Assembly (NCBI GenBank): GCA_038030265.1
Contig: CM075942.1
Location: 37,352,751 to 37,416,750, forward strand
Direction: 5' to 3'
From: Corythucha ciliata
Taxonomy: Eukaryota > Arthropoda > Insecta > Hemiptera > Tingidae
DNA: 64,000 nt
Of the stretch, positions 21,081 to 30,222 are shown piece after piece; the first letter of the stretch is position 1; the number at the start of each line of letters is the position of its first letter. The notes under the pieces were generated by a model. The model did no database searches. It was given only the letters and a program-made list of their open reading frames with translations, and had not been told where the DNA came from. The translations under genes were made by a program, and so were the position numbers.

Positions 21081-22119
21081 TAGAGAACCTATAATCAGAC
21101 AGGTACATATACAGGGTGTTTCAGGAGGAATGATCAGGACTTTAACCAGTGATAGTACTAACTAGGACAAACCAAAATCGTCATATGAACCCAGGGTCGC
21201 AAACGCTTCCCTTCTGAGTTACAGTTATTTTTGTCATTTTTTGGCCAAACGCTCTCTTTTCGTCAATAACCATTTTTAGCGTCGCAGCTATTCGTAACAG
21301 AAGAAAACCGATGACGGTTATGGAAAGAGCACAAAATTTCAGTTCAAGAAATGCTGTTGCAACTAGCTGACGCCATGTTTTAGTACTTTCTTTTATTTTT
21401 TGAAAAACCCAAAAACCGTAAATTGTAATTTTACTGTTTCTTACAAAGAAGATTTTCCCACAAACTTCAGTGGCAAAGTCACGGTTAAGTTATTGATAAA
21501 ACATGCCAGTATTGTAAGCTACAAAACGACTTTTTAAATTTCACAATCGATGCATTTTTCGTTGAGATATTGCATCTAACGTTCAGAAATCCCTGGTCAG
21601 GTAGTCAAATTGAGCCACATAGCACCTACCTAAAAAAAATTGAAAACAGTCATTTCCCGAGTCAATCCTTGAATGTGCTCACGGAAATAATTTCATGAAA
21701 CTAATGCCTGGTGTTATTTTGTCAAATAATTACTACAAACCCCTCCCCACCCCACAAAAATAACCAAAATCACAGAAAAATGATTGAATAATGTGTATTG
21801 TGGACTATGGAATGAAGAAACTGGATGTAAACTGGGGAAGCCTACAACTTACTCGATGGATTGATTTTCGTATGTCTTTTGTCCCCCCCTCCCATCATAA
21901 AAAGTACGAATTTACAACTGTTTTCAGGGGATTGACAATTGTTACTTTTCTATGAGATGATTATTATTGTTTCAAAAGACTTACTAAGAGACACAATACA
22001 TGGTTTTTCGTGCAGTGGAAGTTGTAATCTGGATTTAGATTCGTTCGTGTACTTAAAAAACTTAACTATTTCATTATGCCGCATTTGTTTTTCCATTCAG
22101 AGTATGCGGACATAGTTTT

Positions 22120-22997
22120 AGTGCATTTCATTCTGAAAAATGCACTATTGGTCTCGTCGTGATGGTGGCAAACATGGGTCATGTCATGTTTTTTTCACGT
22201 TTCAGAACCTCTAGAACACGAATTCAGTGGTCTCCGGAATTCATATATATATCTCTATATATTTCTTTATATATATTTATTTATATATATCTTTATGGCC
22301 GTTTCCTTGTTAGCACGATAACTCTCGTAGAAATTAATTTAGCGGAACGCGCTTTGGCACAAAAATCAGTAGTCATAAGACACCGGTCGGTATTGCATTT
22401 GGGCCAAATCGGTCAAGGTGGAGGGGGGGAAAATCGGGCTTGAAGTCGTCAAAAAATCACTAAAAATCACCAGTTGATTCTAGAAGCATAATATTCAGTA
22501 CGTATACTCCATGTTATAGTAGCCTTTGATTCCAATTTTAATTTTTTGAAAAAGTCGAGGGGGAGGGGGTGATGTCCCCGGGGTGGAAGTAAGTGTGAGG
22601 CCTTGTTAGCACGATAACTCTCGTAGAAATTAATTTAGCGGAACGCGCTTTGGCACAAAAATCATTAGTCATAAGGCCCCGGTCGGTATTGCATTTGGGC
22701 CAAATCGGTCAAGGTGGAGGGGGGAAAATAGGGGTTGAAATGGTAAAAAAATCACAACAAATCACCAGTTGATACCAGAAGCATTATATTCGGTATGATG
22801 ATTCCATTTTGAAATAGCCTTTGATTCCCATTAAGTTCAGCTTAAACAAACCCGGCAGCAAACAGTACGAGGGAGGGTCAAACATAAACGAAACAAATCA
22901 TGGTCTCAACATTACTACTTCTGGGACGGCTTAGGGTATCCGTATACAAAATGAAATGCACTCTTTCCGACCGCCAGCTGCCGGAGCGAAATTTTTT
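22120..22997 (+). repeat. A-family terminal-hairpin repeat, copy 1
   Basis: It begins with the hairpin GTGCATTTCATTCTGAAAAATGCAC and ends AATGAAATGCACTCTTTCCG followed by a GC-rich hairpin (CCGCCAGCTGCCGGAGCG) and a T/A run. The outer 13 bases AGTGCATTTCATT are inverted at the far end. Inside, a block starting TTGTTAGCACGATAACTCTC is repeated 298 bases later (22,309 and 22,607). Related copies lie at 34,915 and 52,425, with a partial one at about 29,930-30,220 on the minus strand. No coding frame is shared. It has inserted next to the DUF4817 coding start. Confidence 0.75.
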
Positions 22998-23474
22998 ATT
23001 TATGGCTTTTGCAACGGGAATTTCGCTCGAGCTCAACTGGAATATCGTGGACGACTCCCACAGCGACCGATCCCCGCACCTAGTGTTTTTCGGCAAGTTT
23101 TCGACACCTTTCGTACTACAGGAACAGCGCTCGGATCACCTCCGAAAGAAGAAACCTTCAGGAGAATCATGAACAAAACGAAGAAGATGAAATCCTACGT
23201 CTAGTCACAATGGATCTTTCCATAAGCACTAGGAGAGTATCAAGAGCAGTCGGAATACCCCATACCCGTGTATGGCGGACATTGCGCATTAACGGTATGC
23301 ATCCTTATCACCTGAGAAAAGTGCAAAACCTTCACGACGGGGACGAAGTTCTCCGATTACAATTTTGTCGATGGCTCGGCGCTAACCGCCATTTAGTCCC
23401 AACTATTCTTTTCACTGACGAGTGACGAAGCTACATTCACGAGGGATGGAATCAACAACACGCGTAACTGGATG
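22998..23474 (+). pseudogene. DUF4817/Tc1-mariner transposase, N-terminal half
   Basis: The first block FIYGFCNGNFARAQLEYRG, LPQRPIPAPSVFRQVFDTF, TTGTALG is the DUF4817 helix-turn-helix found in many arthropod transposases. After a frameshift near 23,150 comes ISTRRVSRAVGIPHTRVWRT, a second helix-turn-helix, then MHPYHLRKVQ, FCRWLGANRHLVPTILFTDE with the first catalytic Asp. A 7-base duplication (TGACGAG) right after FTDE shifts the frame, and 50 bases later the right TIR begins, so the rest of the catalytic domain is absent. Dead. Confidence 0.85.
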
Positions 23475-24740
23475 GAATCTAAATCCAGATTACAACTTCC
23501 ACTGCACGAAAAACCATGTATTGTGTCTCTTAGTAAGTCTTTTGAAACAATAATAATCATCTCATAGAAAAGTAACAATTGTCAATCCCCTGAAAACAGT
23601 TGTAAATTCGTACTTTTTATGATGGGAGGGGGGGACAAAAGACATACGAAAATCAATCCATCGAGTAAGTTGTAGGCTTCCCCAGTTTACATCCAGTTTC
23701 TTCATTCCATAGTCCACAATACACATTATTCAATCATTTTTCTGTGATTTTGGTTATTTTTGTGGGGTGGGGAGGGGTTTGTAGTAATTATTTGACAAAA
23801 TAACACCAGGCATTAGTTTCATGAAATTATTTCCGTGAGCACATTCAAGGATTGACTCGGGAAATGACTGTTTTCAATTTTTTTTAGGTAGGTGCTATGT
23901 GGCTCAATTTGACTACCTGATCAGGGATTTCTGAACGTTAGATGCAATATCTCAACGAAAAATGCATCGATTGTGAAATTTAAAAAGTCGTTTTGTAGCT
24001 TACAATACTGGCATGTTTTATCAATAACTTAACCGTGACTTTGCCACTGAAGTTTGTGGAAAAATCTTCTTTGTAAGAAACAGTAAAATTACAATTTACG
24101 GTTTGGTTTTTTTCAAAAAATAAAAGAAAGTACTAAAACATGGCTTCAGGTAGTTGCAACAGCATTTCTTGAACTGAAATTTTGTGCTCTTTCCATAACC
24201 GTCATCGGTTTTCTTCTGTTACGAATAGCTGCGACGCTAAAAATGGTTATTGACGAAAAGAGAGCGTTTGGCCAAAAAATAACAAAAATAACTGTAACTC
24301 AGAAGGGAAGCGTTTGCGACCCTGGGTTCATATGACGATTTTGGTTTGTCCTAGTTAGTACTATCACTGGTTAAAGTCCTGATCATTCCTCCAGAAACAC
24401 CCTGTACATACATATATAATCAGACAGGACGCCATGTTCGCTCTTATCAATTATCAGTCTTGTAAAACCCACCTTTTGTTGATGTTTTGTGGATGTCAAC
24501 AAACCACCCCCAACCATTCTTTTCAAACTGATAAGAACGAACATGGCGCCGTATGCGTCTACTCGTCTTTAAAGGTTCCTTACTAGAACACCACACAGTG
24601 ACTTGTCCGTATGTTGTTAGATGGATATTAATGAATAAATCTGTCGCCGGTATTTTAATTAATAAATTATTTAGTCTGATATTATCCGGACGACGATGGA
24701 AGGGCATAGCCCAACACGATTCGAGTTTCGAGAAAAAATG

Positions 24741-24813
24741 GCTCCCCGGCGGGATTTGAACCCGCAACCTCTGGATTACCAGTCCAGCACGCTGCCATTT
24801 GCGCCACGGAGAC
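24741..24813 (-). tRNA. tRNA-like, anticodon GGT (Thr-type), left unit
   Basis: Mirror copy of 25,237-25,309. It has a complete cloverleaf with anticodon loop CTGGTAA, A box TGGCGCAAATGG and B box GGTTCAAATCC. It lies inside a mobile unit, so a working host tRNA gene is doubtful, though nothing in the fold rules out transcription by RNA polymerase III. Confidence 0.7.
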
Positions 24814-25236
24814 GCCTATGGGAGTCGTACTCCGAGGGATAAGCTAAGCCGAACCCCACCCAGGTCCATTGTTTCTCGAAACTCTAGGCGCTTCTCCTGA
24901 TCGGTAAACCACGCCGAATTTATCTTATCTAGATGTTGTTAGATGGATATTAATGAATAAATCTGTATAAATCGGTCGCCGGGGAGCCATTTTTTCTCGA
25001 AACTCAAATCGTGTTGGGCTATGCCCTTCCATCGTCGTCCGGATAATATCAGACTAATTAATTTATTAATTAAAATACCGGCGACAGATTTATTCATTAA
25101 TATCCATCTAACAACATCTAGATAAGATAAATTCGGCGTGGTTTACCGATCAGGAGAAGCGCCTAGAGTTTCGAGAAACAATGGACCTGGGTGGGGTTCG
25201 GCTTAGCTTATCCCTCGGAGTACGACTCCCATAGGC

Positions 25237-25309
25237 GTCTCCGTGGCGCAAATGGCAGCGTGCTGGACTGGTAATCCAGAGGTTGCGGGTTCAAATCCCG
25301 CCGGGGAGC
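25237..25309 (+). tRNA. tRNA-like, anticodon GGT (Thr-type), right unit
   Basis: Acceptor GTCTCCG pairs with CGGGGAG at six of seven positions (one G-G at the end); the D stem GCGC pairs with GCGT; the anticodon stem CTGGA/TCCAG closes loop CTGGTAA; the T arm is GCGGG-TTCAAAT-CCCGC. Both polymerase III promoter boxes are intact. Outside the mature part, GGC and GCC extend the stem. Downstream TTTTTT at 25,312 could terminate transcription. It is best seen as the head of a SINE-like unit. Confidence 0.75.
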
Positions 25310-25381
25310 CATTTTTTCTCGAAACTCGAATCGTGTTGGGCTATGCCCTTCCATCGTCGTCCGGATAATGTCCGTATGTTG

Positions 25382-26520
25382 GTTGAGGTAGGAATGTTTC
25401 ATGATCCTATTAGGATTTTCAATCCCATTATTGGTTGAAATTATGAACGTGAACTCTTTATCGAAGAACATTTTAGTCCATTTCTCTTTTTCTGCTAACC
25501 AAGTGCTTTTGAAATAGTTTTGGGCCTTTTCATTTCCTTTCCAAGCCTCGATCTCGAATAATTCATCAGTAGATGTGGCGAATTCTTCTTCGGTCGTACT
25601 AGAGCTATGCGCCGCCATTATCGCAATAGTTCCTCGCCGTCGGTCTTGTTGACATTGCCCCTTTTTTTAATCCACCGGATCCATGCTTGTTCACGATGGA
25701 AATCACACAAATAGATCCTGCATCCGAATACAGCGGTAATGGCGTTGATTTCTGCGTCGCAATAATCAACGATGCAATACGTCGGCTTCCAAGCTGGGTT
25801 CCATTGTTTGAAAATGTTTAGCGCCTCGGATATTGAACGGGTGTCTTCATTGCTGATTATGAATACCCCAACGACAACGTAGTGGCTATTAGTTTTTACG
25901 ACAAGGCTGAACAACGGAAGCGCATACTTCGTTGTTTTGTACGTCGCATCCAGGAGAACTATACTTCCGTATCGTTCGATTAAGTCTTGCTGCCAAGCAG
26001 TTTGAAAGCAAAATGTGAAAGATGCATTTTCATTTTGGGGCCGAAAAAAAAACTCGTCCACATGTTTCCTTCTTCCACTGCTCAGCCTTCGTCGACAATG
26101 CCACTTGGTCGATTTTGCTTTGTTTCGTTTGCATGATGAACTTCGAAACGAAATTTTGAATAATTTTGCATGTGGGGAAAAACGCCCGAGAAAAGTGGGT
26201 GACATTGTCCGATACGTTTTCTTTAACGTAGCTCCGCAGCAGCATTTTTATCGTTCTTATGTTGGTGATCCCACTATCTATGTGCTTTTTTATTTCACCT
26301 TTTAAAGAGTCATCCAATTCCTGATTCATGAAAGATGTAGCGATTGGGTGGTTGTGTTGGCCCGGACTGGATAATGAAATGTGGTATCTCACCAAAGTTG
26401 TCAGCGAATCCGACAGCTGAGGATTTTCCAACACCTTTTTTCGTACCTAAAAAAAGACAACATTAACCAGCTGAACAATTAAAATCAAAAAGTGGGTAAC
26501 CTCTGACGATCATACTTACA
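25382..26520 (-). pseudogene. MULE transposase, N-terminal and catalytic part
   Basis: Minus-strand reading: an upstream exon (from 26,520 up) with donor GTAAGT joins, across a 73-bp intron at 26,447-26,519, to VRKKVLENPQLSDSLTTLVR, then a helical linker, then the catalytic domain: GSIVLLDATYKTTKYALPLF with the first Asp, YVVVGVFIISNEDTRSISEA, CIVDYCDAEINAI with the second Asp, VFGCRIYLCDFHREQAW and later STNNGIENPNRIMKHSYL. This is the Mutator-like (MULE) DDE domain. Frameshifts occur at an A run near 26,050 and near 25,620. At 25,381 the frame is cut by the tRNA-bearing unit. Inactive. Confidence 0.85.
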
Positions 26521-26646
26521 ATCTGTTTTTCATCCCGGTTATTAGGATCCTAAACTTTATAGTCCGGGAACACAAGTCATTTAGACACTGTCATTTTGGC
26601 CCAGCAGTTCATTTTATTTGTCTCGTGTTCGCTCTTAGCGTAAGCC

Positions 26647-26719
26647 TCTCAGGCTAGCTCAGTGACAGAGCGCCTGGCGCGAAACTAGGAGGTCGTGGGA
26701 TCGAATCCCACCCTGGGAG
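26647..26719 (+). tRNA. tRNA-like sequence, atypical anticodon loop
   Basis: The acceptor TCTCAGG/CCTGGGA, anticodon stem CCTGG/CTAGG and T arm GTGGG-ATCGAAT-CCCAC all pair. The loop reads CGCGAAA, with G where tRNAs need U33, and there are three bases between acceptor and D stem. It is followed by AATTTTTTCTCGGAACTCAA, similar to the tail of the other tRNA-bearing units. It is therefore probably a decayed SINE head. Confidence 0.6.
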
Positions 26720-26942
26720 CAATTTTTTCTCGGAACTCAATACAAGTAAAAAATGGTAAGTATTTAGCTTCAATAAAGTTTAATTCTTTATTTTCAGCCT
26801 CCCCATTCCCTCGAATTCACTGCAGGAGTGACTAGGGTGGTGCGGTGAGGGGGGAGTAATCCCTTGAAAAGTAATAAGACAAGGGTCGTCTACACTTAAT
26901 GAAATACATGAGCATTACACCATGTGACCAACTCCTCCTGGT

Positions 26943-26956
26943 CATTTCATGAAATG
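26943..26956. repeat. CATTTCATGAAATG palindrome, left arm
   Basis: A perfect 14-bp palindrome. The same motif occurs at 32,688, 32,767, 32,835 and 32,855, so it lies at the outer side of both integrase genes. It is a candidate binding site for the element's transposase or a transcription factor. Confidence 0.6.
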
Positions 26957-27112
26957 CCAAAGACGAATAGTCTTTTGCTGTAATACTTCGGCCGGTAGTG
27001 TTATCATTGAGTTTGATAACGACCGGCGCGGCGGCGGATCTCTTTATTGAATTCAGTTATTTGATGTTAATTGTGCGTTCTTTTCGTAATACTAAGTAAA
27101 AAATAAGAAATT

Positions 27113-28982
27113 ATGGTGGACCACCTGAATTTTTACGAGGAACTCGACAGATATTACGCGGGAAAACCAAATAAAAAACCCTTCAGTAAGTCTCAAGTGG
27201 CCGGAGTGATTGATCAAATTAAGAGTGAAACAAAAAGAGTAAGTTAATATGGATTGATGTGTGTTTCGAGTGAGTTTGTTGAAATGAAATACCTACATTA
27301 TGTATTATGTTGTTTCAGGAAAAGCAAGGAAAGGAGGGAATACCATCTGATTAACACTTACGACGTGGACACTGTCGGGGACACGTCCCACTTGATTAAA
27401 AAAATTGAGATAAATTCCTTTGGCAGTTCAAGGAACGACGGCATAAGGTACATTGTAGCTTATGAAGACCTCTTCGATGTTCTCCTAGACTGCCACGTGA
27501 ACAAAACTGGACATGGTGGACGATCAAAGATGATACATGCACTGGAGTCCAAGTACTACATACCTCGGCCACCAATAGATATTTTCACTTCATTTTGCAG
27601 AACATGTAACGAAAAAAAACCGATGAATAGAAAAGTAGTCGTGCGGCCTATTTTGTCGAAAGATTTCGCGGAGAGAGGCCAAGTAGATCTCATCGATTTC
27701 CAGGCTCTGCCGGATGGTCCATACAAATGGATTTTGAATTATCAGGACCACACTACAAAATTCGTAATTCTGCGTCCATTGGTTAGCAAAAGAGCTGAAG
27801 AAGTTGCTAAAGAACTATTGAAAATATTCCTGCTGATCGGTGCCCCGAAAATATTACAAAGCGACAACGGCAGAGCGTTCGTCAATAAAGTGATCGATGA
27901 ATTACTTGAACTTTGGCCTGAATGTGTAATTGTTCGTGGACATCCCAGGCGTCCTCAGAGCCAAGGAAGTGTTGAAAGGAGTAACCAGGACATCGAAGCA
28001 ATGCTAAGAGCTTGGATGAAGGACACGTCGTCAAAGAATTGGCCAAAAATTCTTCCCATCACCGAATAATTAACCGTTGCCTGTATAAGGCGCTGTTTGG
28101 ATTTGACCCTAAAATTGGGCTGACGTCGACAGATATTCCCTCCGCAATAGCAAAAAAGATGACGAGTGAAGAGGACTTAGATGCATTGGATCATCAACAT
28201 GCGATTGAAGAAGAATTGGTGACGCACAAAAACGACGTGGGTGACAACAACGCTCTTTCCGACGATGGTGAAGTTTCTAACAGTGCGCAAGTGGATGAGG
28301 AAATGGAACTTCCCGCTAATACTCTGTGTTGTATTTGTACTGAAGAAATAACGAAAAGCCAAGACAGTCTTTGGTGCGTTGACTGTTGTGGATGCTTCCA
28401 TTTTTCTTGTGCACCTTCCCGCAGTTGCGATGACAGTGACATATTGTGCCAGTTGTGTAACCAAAAGAACACAATAATGATTGAAAGAGCGGATTCTCGC
28501 AAAAGAATTAAAGTAGCTGCTGACAAGATAGTGCGAATTTCCAATAATCGGCTGCCAGATTTTAAGGAAGGCGACTGTGCAATGTTACAAGTACCCAAAG
28601 TCGACAGGGGACCTGCTGATTCACCTAATTTAATCTGCGTAATCGTCGACAAAAAGAATGACGTTTTCCAGGTAATCAACATTTTTTCATTACTTAAAGT
28701 ATTCCGACTGGTTAATTGAAATTAATCTTCGTTTTATAGGTGGCCTGCGAGAAGGGAATTATAAAAGGTTGGTTTGGACCAGAAAGTCCAATCCCTGCGA
28801 AGAATGGACTATTGACAATTGACAAGATCAATAAAAAAATGATACATTATCGTTATTCGGACAAGGGTTTGCAAAGTGTAGTTGCAGGCCGGGTAAAATG
28901 CAATGTAAAACTAAAAAATGTGCCTGTTTCGCAAAAAAACAATTATGCAATAGCCGGTGTCACAGTAGCATGCCTTGCGTGA
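27113..28982 (+). pseudogene. Ginger/KRBA2-like integrase gene, left copy
   Basis: Exon 1 (27,113-27,238) starts MVDHLNFYEELDRYYAGKP and ends at donor GTAAGT. Exon 2 starts about 27,329 (AG acceptor that keeps frame; the better TTTCAG at 27,318 does not). It encodes LINTYDVDTVGD, a HHCC finger (HVNKTGHGGRSKM ... CRTCNEKK), then an rve core: VDLIDFQALPDGPYKWILNY, ILQSDNGRAFVNKVI, and HPRRPQSQGSVERSNQDIEA giving the D, D, E triad. A frame change and short deletion occur near 28,065. Then YKALFGFDPKIG, an acidic linker, and a PHD-type finger CCICTEEITKSQDSLWCVDC...CQLC. Intron 28,672-28,739 (GTAATC...TTTATAG) leads to exon 3, ending at TGA 28,980. Confidence 0.85.
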
Positions 28983-29134
28983 ACAATGAATAGTAGGTAC
29001 GTATTTGAGTTTCCTGTAATTAGTTAAATATTTTTGTAGCTTTTTTATTGTTGAAGTTGTAAATAAATACAACGAATTTCGAAGAGTAACTCTTTTGTTT
29101 TTCTTAATTTTGACTCATCATTTCTCAATAATAA

Positions 29135-29277
29135 AGCTCGGTGCACACGATGCATTTTTTTGAAGCATGATGGCCTGCCTGTTCTAAAAAACATCCGGTC
29201 ACTGATGGGGATCATATTTATTTTTTTTCACCATGCAAGTAAACATGCTTCGAAAAATGCATCGTGTGCACCGAGCT
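29135..29277. mobile_element. 143-bp MITE with TAA duplication (left arm)
   Basis: TIRs AGCTCGGTGCACACGATGCA and its inverse enclose about 100 bases; TAA lies on both sides (29,132 and 29,278). A 3-bp TWA duplication suggests the PIF/Harbinger group. The mirror copy is at about 30,368-30,510, so it was present before the arms were duplicated. Confidence 0.7.
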
Positions 29278-29422
29278 TAAGTCTTTGTAATCGTATCGCA
29301 AAAAATTTGTTTGACCCCCCCCCCCCTCAAAATTTGTAGTTTTACGTTTCAAAGTGCGTAGAATCCAAATCTGGAATAAAAAAAAAATTGTCCGTCCGCC
29401 GTCCGGGCCATATCTTGCCCTT

Positions 29423-30222
29423 GGAATGCTCGAAAAAACTCGTTCTTTCGCACATAGACTCCATTTGGGGTCTAGTTGGTCCTAACATCTCATCAGTTTC
29501 ATCAAATAACTCCCTGGGGTTTTATGGGCCAAAAGCGTGTCCAAAATAGGGATTTTCGAAGGATTTGGGATCATAGGGGTGTGGGGTGTCGATTTTCATG
29601 AAATTTCAAGCCGGATTCGACTACATCCATGAATAATTAACCCGTAAACAGTCGAAATAATAAGGCATTGTTCGATAATTCGCAGCGTTTTTCATTGGCT
29701 CCCTCATAGCTAGGCTTCCTCGTAGGTAAGTAAACTAAATGACATTTAAATAGATCAGAGAAAATTTCACTAAGATCCCTGCAGCAAGATGTGAACGTCT
29801 CGTGAACGTGAATAATGGCAAGTTCATCCTCTCAAACAATTATTATCAACGGTGACGAGGAATACTCCAAATTTTTCAAACGCCTGAAGATTGTGGGATA
29901 TTCCAACACCCTTCGCAGAAAAAAAAAAAAAATTCGCTCCGGCAGCTGGCGGTCGGAATGAGTGCATTTCATTTCGTACGCGGATACCCTAAGCCGTCCC
30001 AGAAGTAATAATGTTGAGACCATGATTTGTTTCGTTAATGTTTGACCCTTCCTCGCACTGTTTGATGCCGGGTTTGTTTAAGCTGAACTTAAAGCTTGAA
30101 GCGGGGGGGGGGGGGGTAATATGGCTTGAACTGGTAAAAAAATCACTACAAATCACCAGTTGGTTCCAGAGCATTATATTCGGTACGATGATTTCATTTT
30201 GAAGTAGCCTTTGGTTCCCATT
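29423..30222. repeat. 800-bp spacer of the palindrome (B- and A-family parts)
   Basis: The left 230 bases are a B-family repeat (plus strand, 29,385-29,650, partly inside the arm). The right 290 bases are the end of an A-family repeat on the minus strand (29,930-30,220), recognised by TTCGCTCCGGCAGCTGGCGG. Between them is unrecognised sequence. The arms end exactly inside the B-family block GGGCCATATCTTGCCCTT, so the palindrome boundary was set after B insertion. Confidence 0.7.

Larger units (their letters stand above)
21090..24428. mobile_element. DUF4817-type Tc1/mariner element with 931-bp TIRs
   Basis: Long inverted terminal repeats run 21,111-22,042 and 23,475-24,405, starting ACAGGGTGTTTC. 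TA lies just outside each end, and a wider 14-base repeat TATAATCAGACAGG flanks at 21,090-21,103 and 24,415-24,428. The interior keeps the N-terminal half of a transposase; the C-terminal half seems to have been replaced by the inverted copy of the left end, giving a foldback form. An A-family repeat sits at 22,120-22,997. The 14-base outer duplication is longer than the TA expected for this superfamily and is unexplained. Confidence 0.8.
21074..24589. mobile_element. hAT-type MITE in the MULE gene, itself interrupted
   Basis: CTAGAAC at 21,074-21,080 is repeated at 24,583-24,589, and excision of what lies between plus one copy restores the MULE frame. The ends are TAGAGAACCTAT (left) and the inverted TAAGGAACCTTT (right), a short imperfect TIR of hAT style. 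A TCTAGA-type target of 7-8 bp is also typical of hAT. The element's own sequence is only 21,081-21,103 and 24,429-24,582, about 180 bp, including an inverted repeat GCCATGTTCG...CGAACATGGC. The rest is a later insertion. Confidence 0.75.
24604..25381. mobile_element. Inverted pair of tRNA-like units with 13-bp target duplication
   Basis: TGTCCGTATGTTG occurs at 24,604-24,616 and 25,369-25,381. Between them is a 752-bp palindrome centred near 25,025: each arm carries a full tRNA-like sequence with the body reading ATTTTTTCTCGAAACTCGAA, CCATCGTCGTCCGGATAAT and AAAATACCGGCGACAG. The two tRNAs point away from each other. It interrupts the MULE gene; removing it plus one duplication continues the frame. 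A 13-bp duplication of variable sequence fits target-primed retroposition (SINE-like), but two facing units in one insertion are unusual. Confidence 0.85.
26893..29422 (+). mobile_element. Left arm of the twin-integrase palindrome
   Basis: Reverse complement of 30,223-32,751 over about 2,530 bases: the three open frames in each arm translate identically. Only a few base differences are visible (for example near 26,941 and 27,042). The arm contains a CATTTCATGAAATG palindrome at 26,943, a three-exon integrase gene, a polyadenylation-like AATAAA near 29,061 and a 143-bp MITE. Its left edge at 26,893 has no terminal repeat or target duplication of its own. The near-identity means either very recent inverted duplication or an assembly fold-back. 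Confidence 0.85.

Noticed and set aside
24741..25309. A cluster of host tRNA-Thr genes
   Set aside because: Both lie in one inverted unit with a 13-bp target duplication inside a MULE gene and share their flanks with other repeats, so a mobile-element origin is more likely.
28177..28682. Minus-strand frames of 95 and 162 codons inside the integrase gene (also mirrored at 30,962-31,467)
   Set aside because: They are antisense shadows of the exon with the PHD-type finger and show no domain.
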